From JASFRS01 sp050114795 (GTDB taxonomy: Bacteria; Pseudomonadota; Alphaproteobacteria; Sphingomonadales; CAKZYD01), in NCBI GenBank assembly GCA_050114795.1, contig JASFRS010000175.1:1-5163 (forward strand): DNA of 5,163 bases, in the 5' to 3' direction. The position numbers and the translations under genes were made by a program. Positions 4,968 through 5,163 of the stretch are shown here, piece by piece; position 1 is the first letter of the stretch, and each line of letters begins with the position of its first letter. The notes beneath the pieces are model-generated. The model saw nothing but the letters and a program-made list of their open reading frames with translations, was not told the DNA's origin and made no database searches.

Positions 4968-5163
4968 TGTTGCTGGTCCGCTTCAAATTGAGCCGCGCGT
5001 TTTTGAAGTTCTGCTCCGTCCACATCTTCGATATGTGTGGCAATCCACCAGATATTGCCAAAGGGGTCCATCACGCCCCCGTGGCGGTCGCCATAGAACA
5101 TGTCTTCACATGGCATGATGGAGTCAGCCCCGGCAGCCATAGCCTGGTCATAAACCGCATCAC
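4964..5163 (-). CDS. VOC-superfamily (glyoxalase/PhnB-like) protein, C-terminal fragment, 5' end outside window
   Basis: The 65 visible C-terminal residues begin DAVYDQAMAAGADSIMPCED and continue FYGDRHGGVMDPFGNIWWIATHIEDV. The pattern YGDR-x-G-x-x-x-DPFG-x-x-W-x-IATH-x-EDV is characteristic of the PhnB/YdhN-like branch of the vicinal oxygen chelate fold, related to glyoxalases and bleomycin resistance proteins. Reaction and substrate cannot be deduced, and the N-terminal metal-ligand half is missing. The frame is open to the window edge with no start in the correct register required. Its TGA (4966-4964) overlaps the rdgB ATG by four bases, so it is very likely co-transcribed with rdgB and hemW. 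A functional link to nucleotide sanitation is not implied by the sequence. Confidence 0.85.
   Translation of the reverse strand, partial: DAVYDQAMAAGADSIMPCEDMFYGDRHGGVMDPFGNIWWIATHIEDVDGAELQKRAAQFEADQQQ

Noticed and set aside
1..5163. Mobile element, CRISPR array, tRNA/rRNA or defence system
   Set aside because: No transposase, terminal repeats, regularly spaced repeats or RNA-gene signatures were seen; coding density is explained by housekeeping and redox genes.

Overview
This window is an ordinary stretch of bacterial chromosome, most likely from an alphaproteobacterium of moderate GC. The support is the protein flavour (an AhpD-type AhpC, a classical two-cysteine OxyR) and the rdgB-hemW gene pair. 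The lineage is an inference from gene content and protein style and cannot be refined further by eye. I see no mobile element, CRISPR array, tRNA or rRNA.

Layout. (1) 1-612, plus strand: the C-terminal half of a sodium-coupled dicarboxylate/amino acid symporter (DAACS/SLC1 fold), cut by the window start. It converges on (2) ahpC, minus strand, 633-1175, a peroxiredoxin; a hairpin at 623-645 sits between the two 3' ends. (3) A 102-bp divergent control region, 1176-1277, separates ahpC from (4) oxyR, plus strand, 1278-2186. It carries promoter-like hexamers for both genes and nested inverted repeats. (5) A zinc-independent quinone oxidoreductase (qor-like), 2263-3237, follows oxyR on the same strand. 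It overlaps tail to tail by 8 bp with (6) a minus-strand operon read right to left: a VOC/glyoxalase-fold protein (partial, 4964-5163), rdgB (4353-4967) and hemW (3230-4369). These three are tightly packed, with a 4-nt ATGA overlap and then a 17-nt overlap.

Together the genes have a redox and quality-control theme. OxyR senses peroxide and probably controls ahpC, AhpC removes peroxides, and the Qor-like enzyme may reduce quinones. RdgB removes deaminated purine nucleotides and HemW is a heme-handling radical-SAM relative. Only oxyR-ahpC is a regulatory unit I would call with confidence.

Three starts differ from the longest open frames. ahpC starts at the ATG at 1175, not the upstream GTG. 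oxyR starts at the ATG at 1278, not the upstream TTG. hemW probably starts at a TTG at 4369. I did not find a previously undescribed system. The most interesting items are the operator-like repeats between ahpC and oxyR, the strong stem-loop just past the qor stop inside hemW, the translational overlaps of the VOC-rdgB-hemW operon, and an AhpD-type AhpC without an adjacent ahpD.
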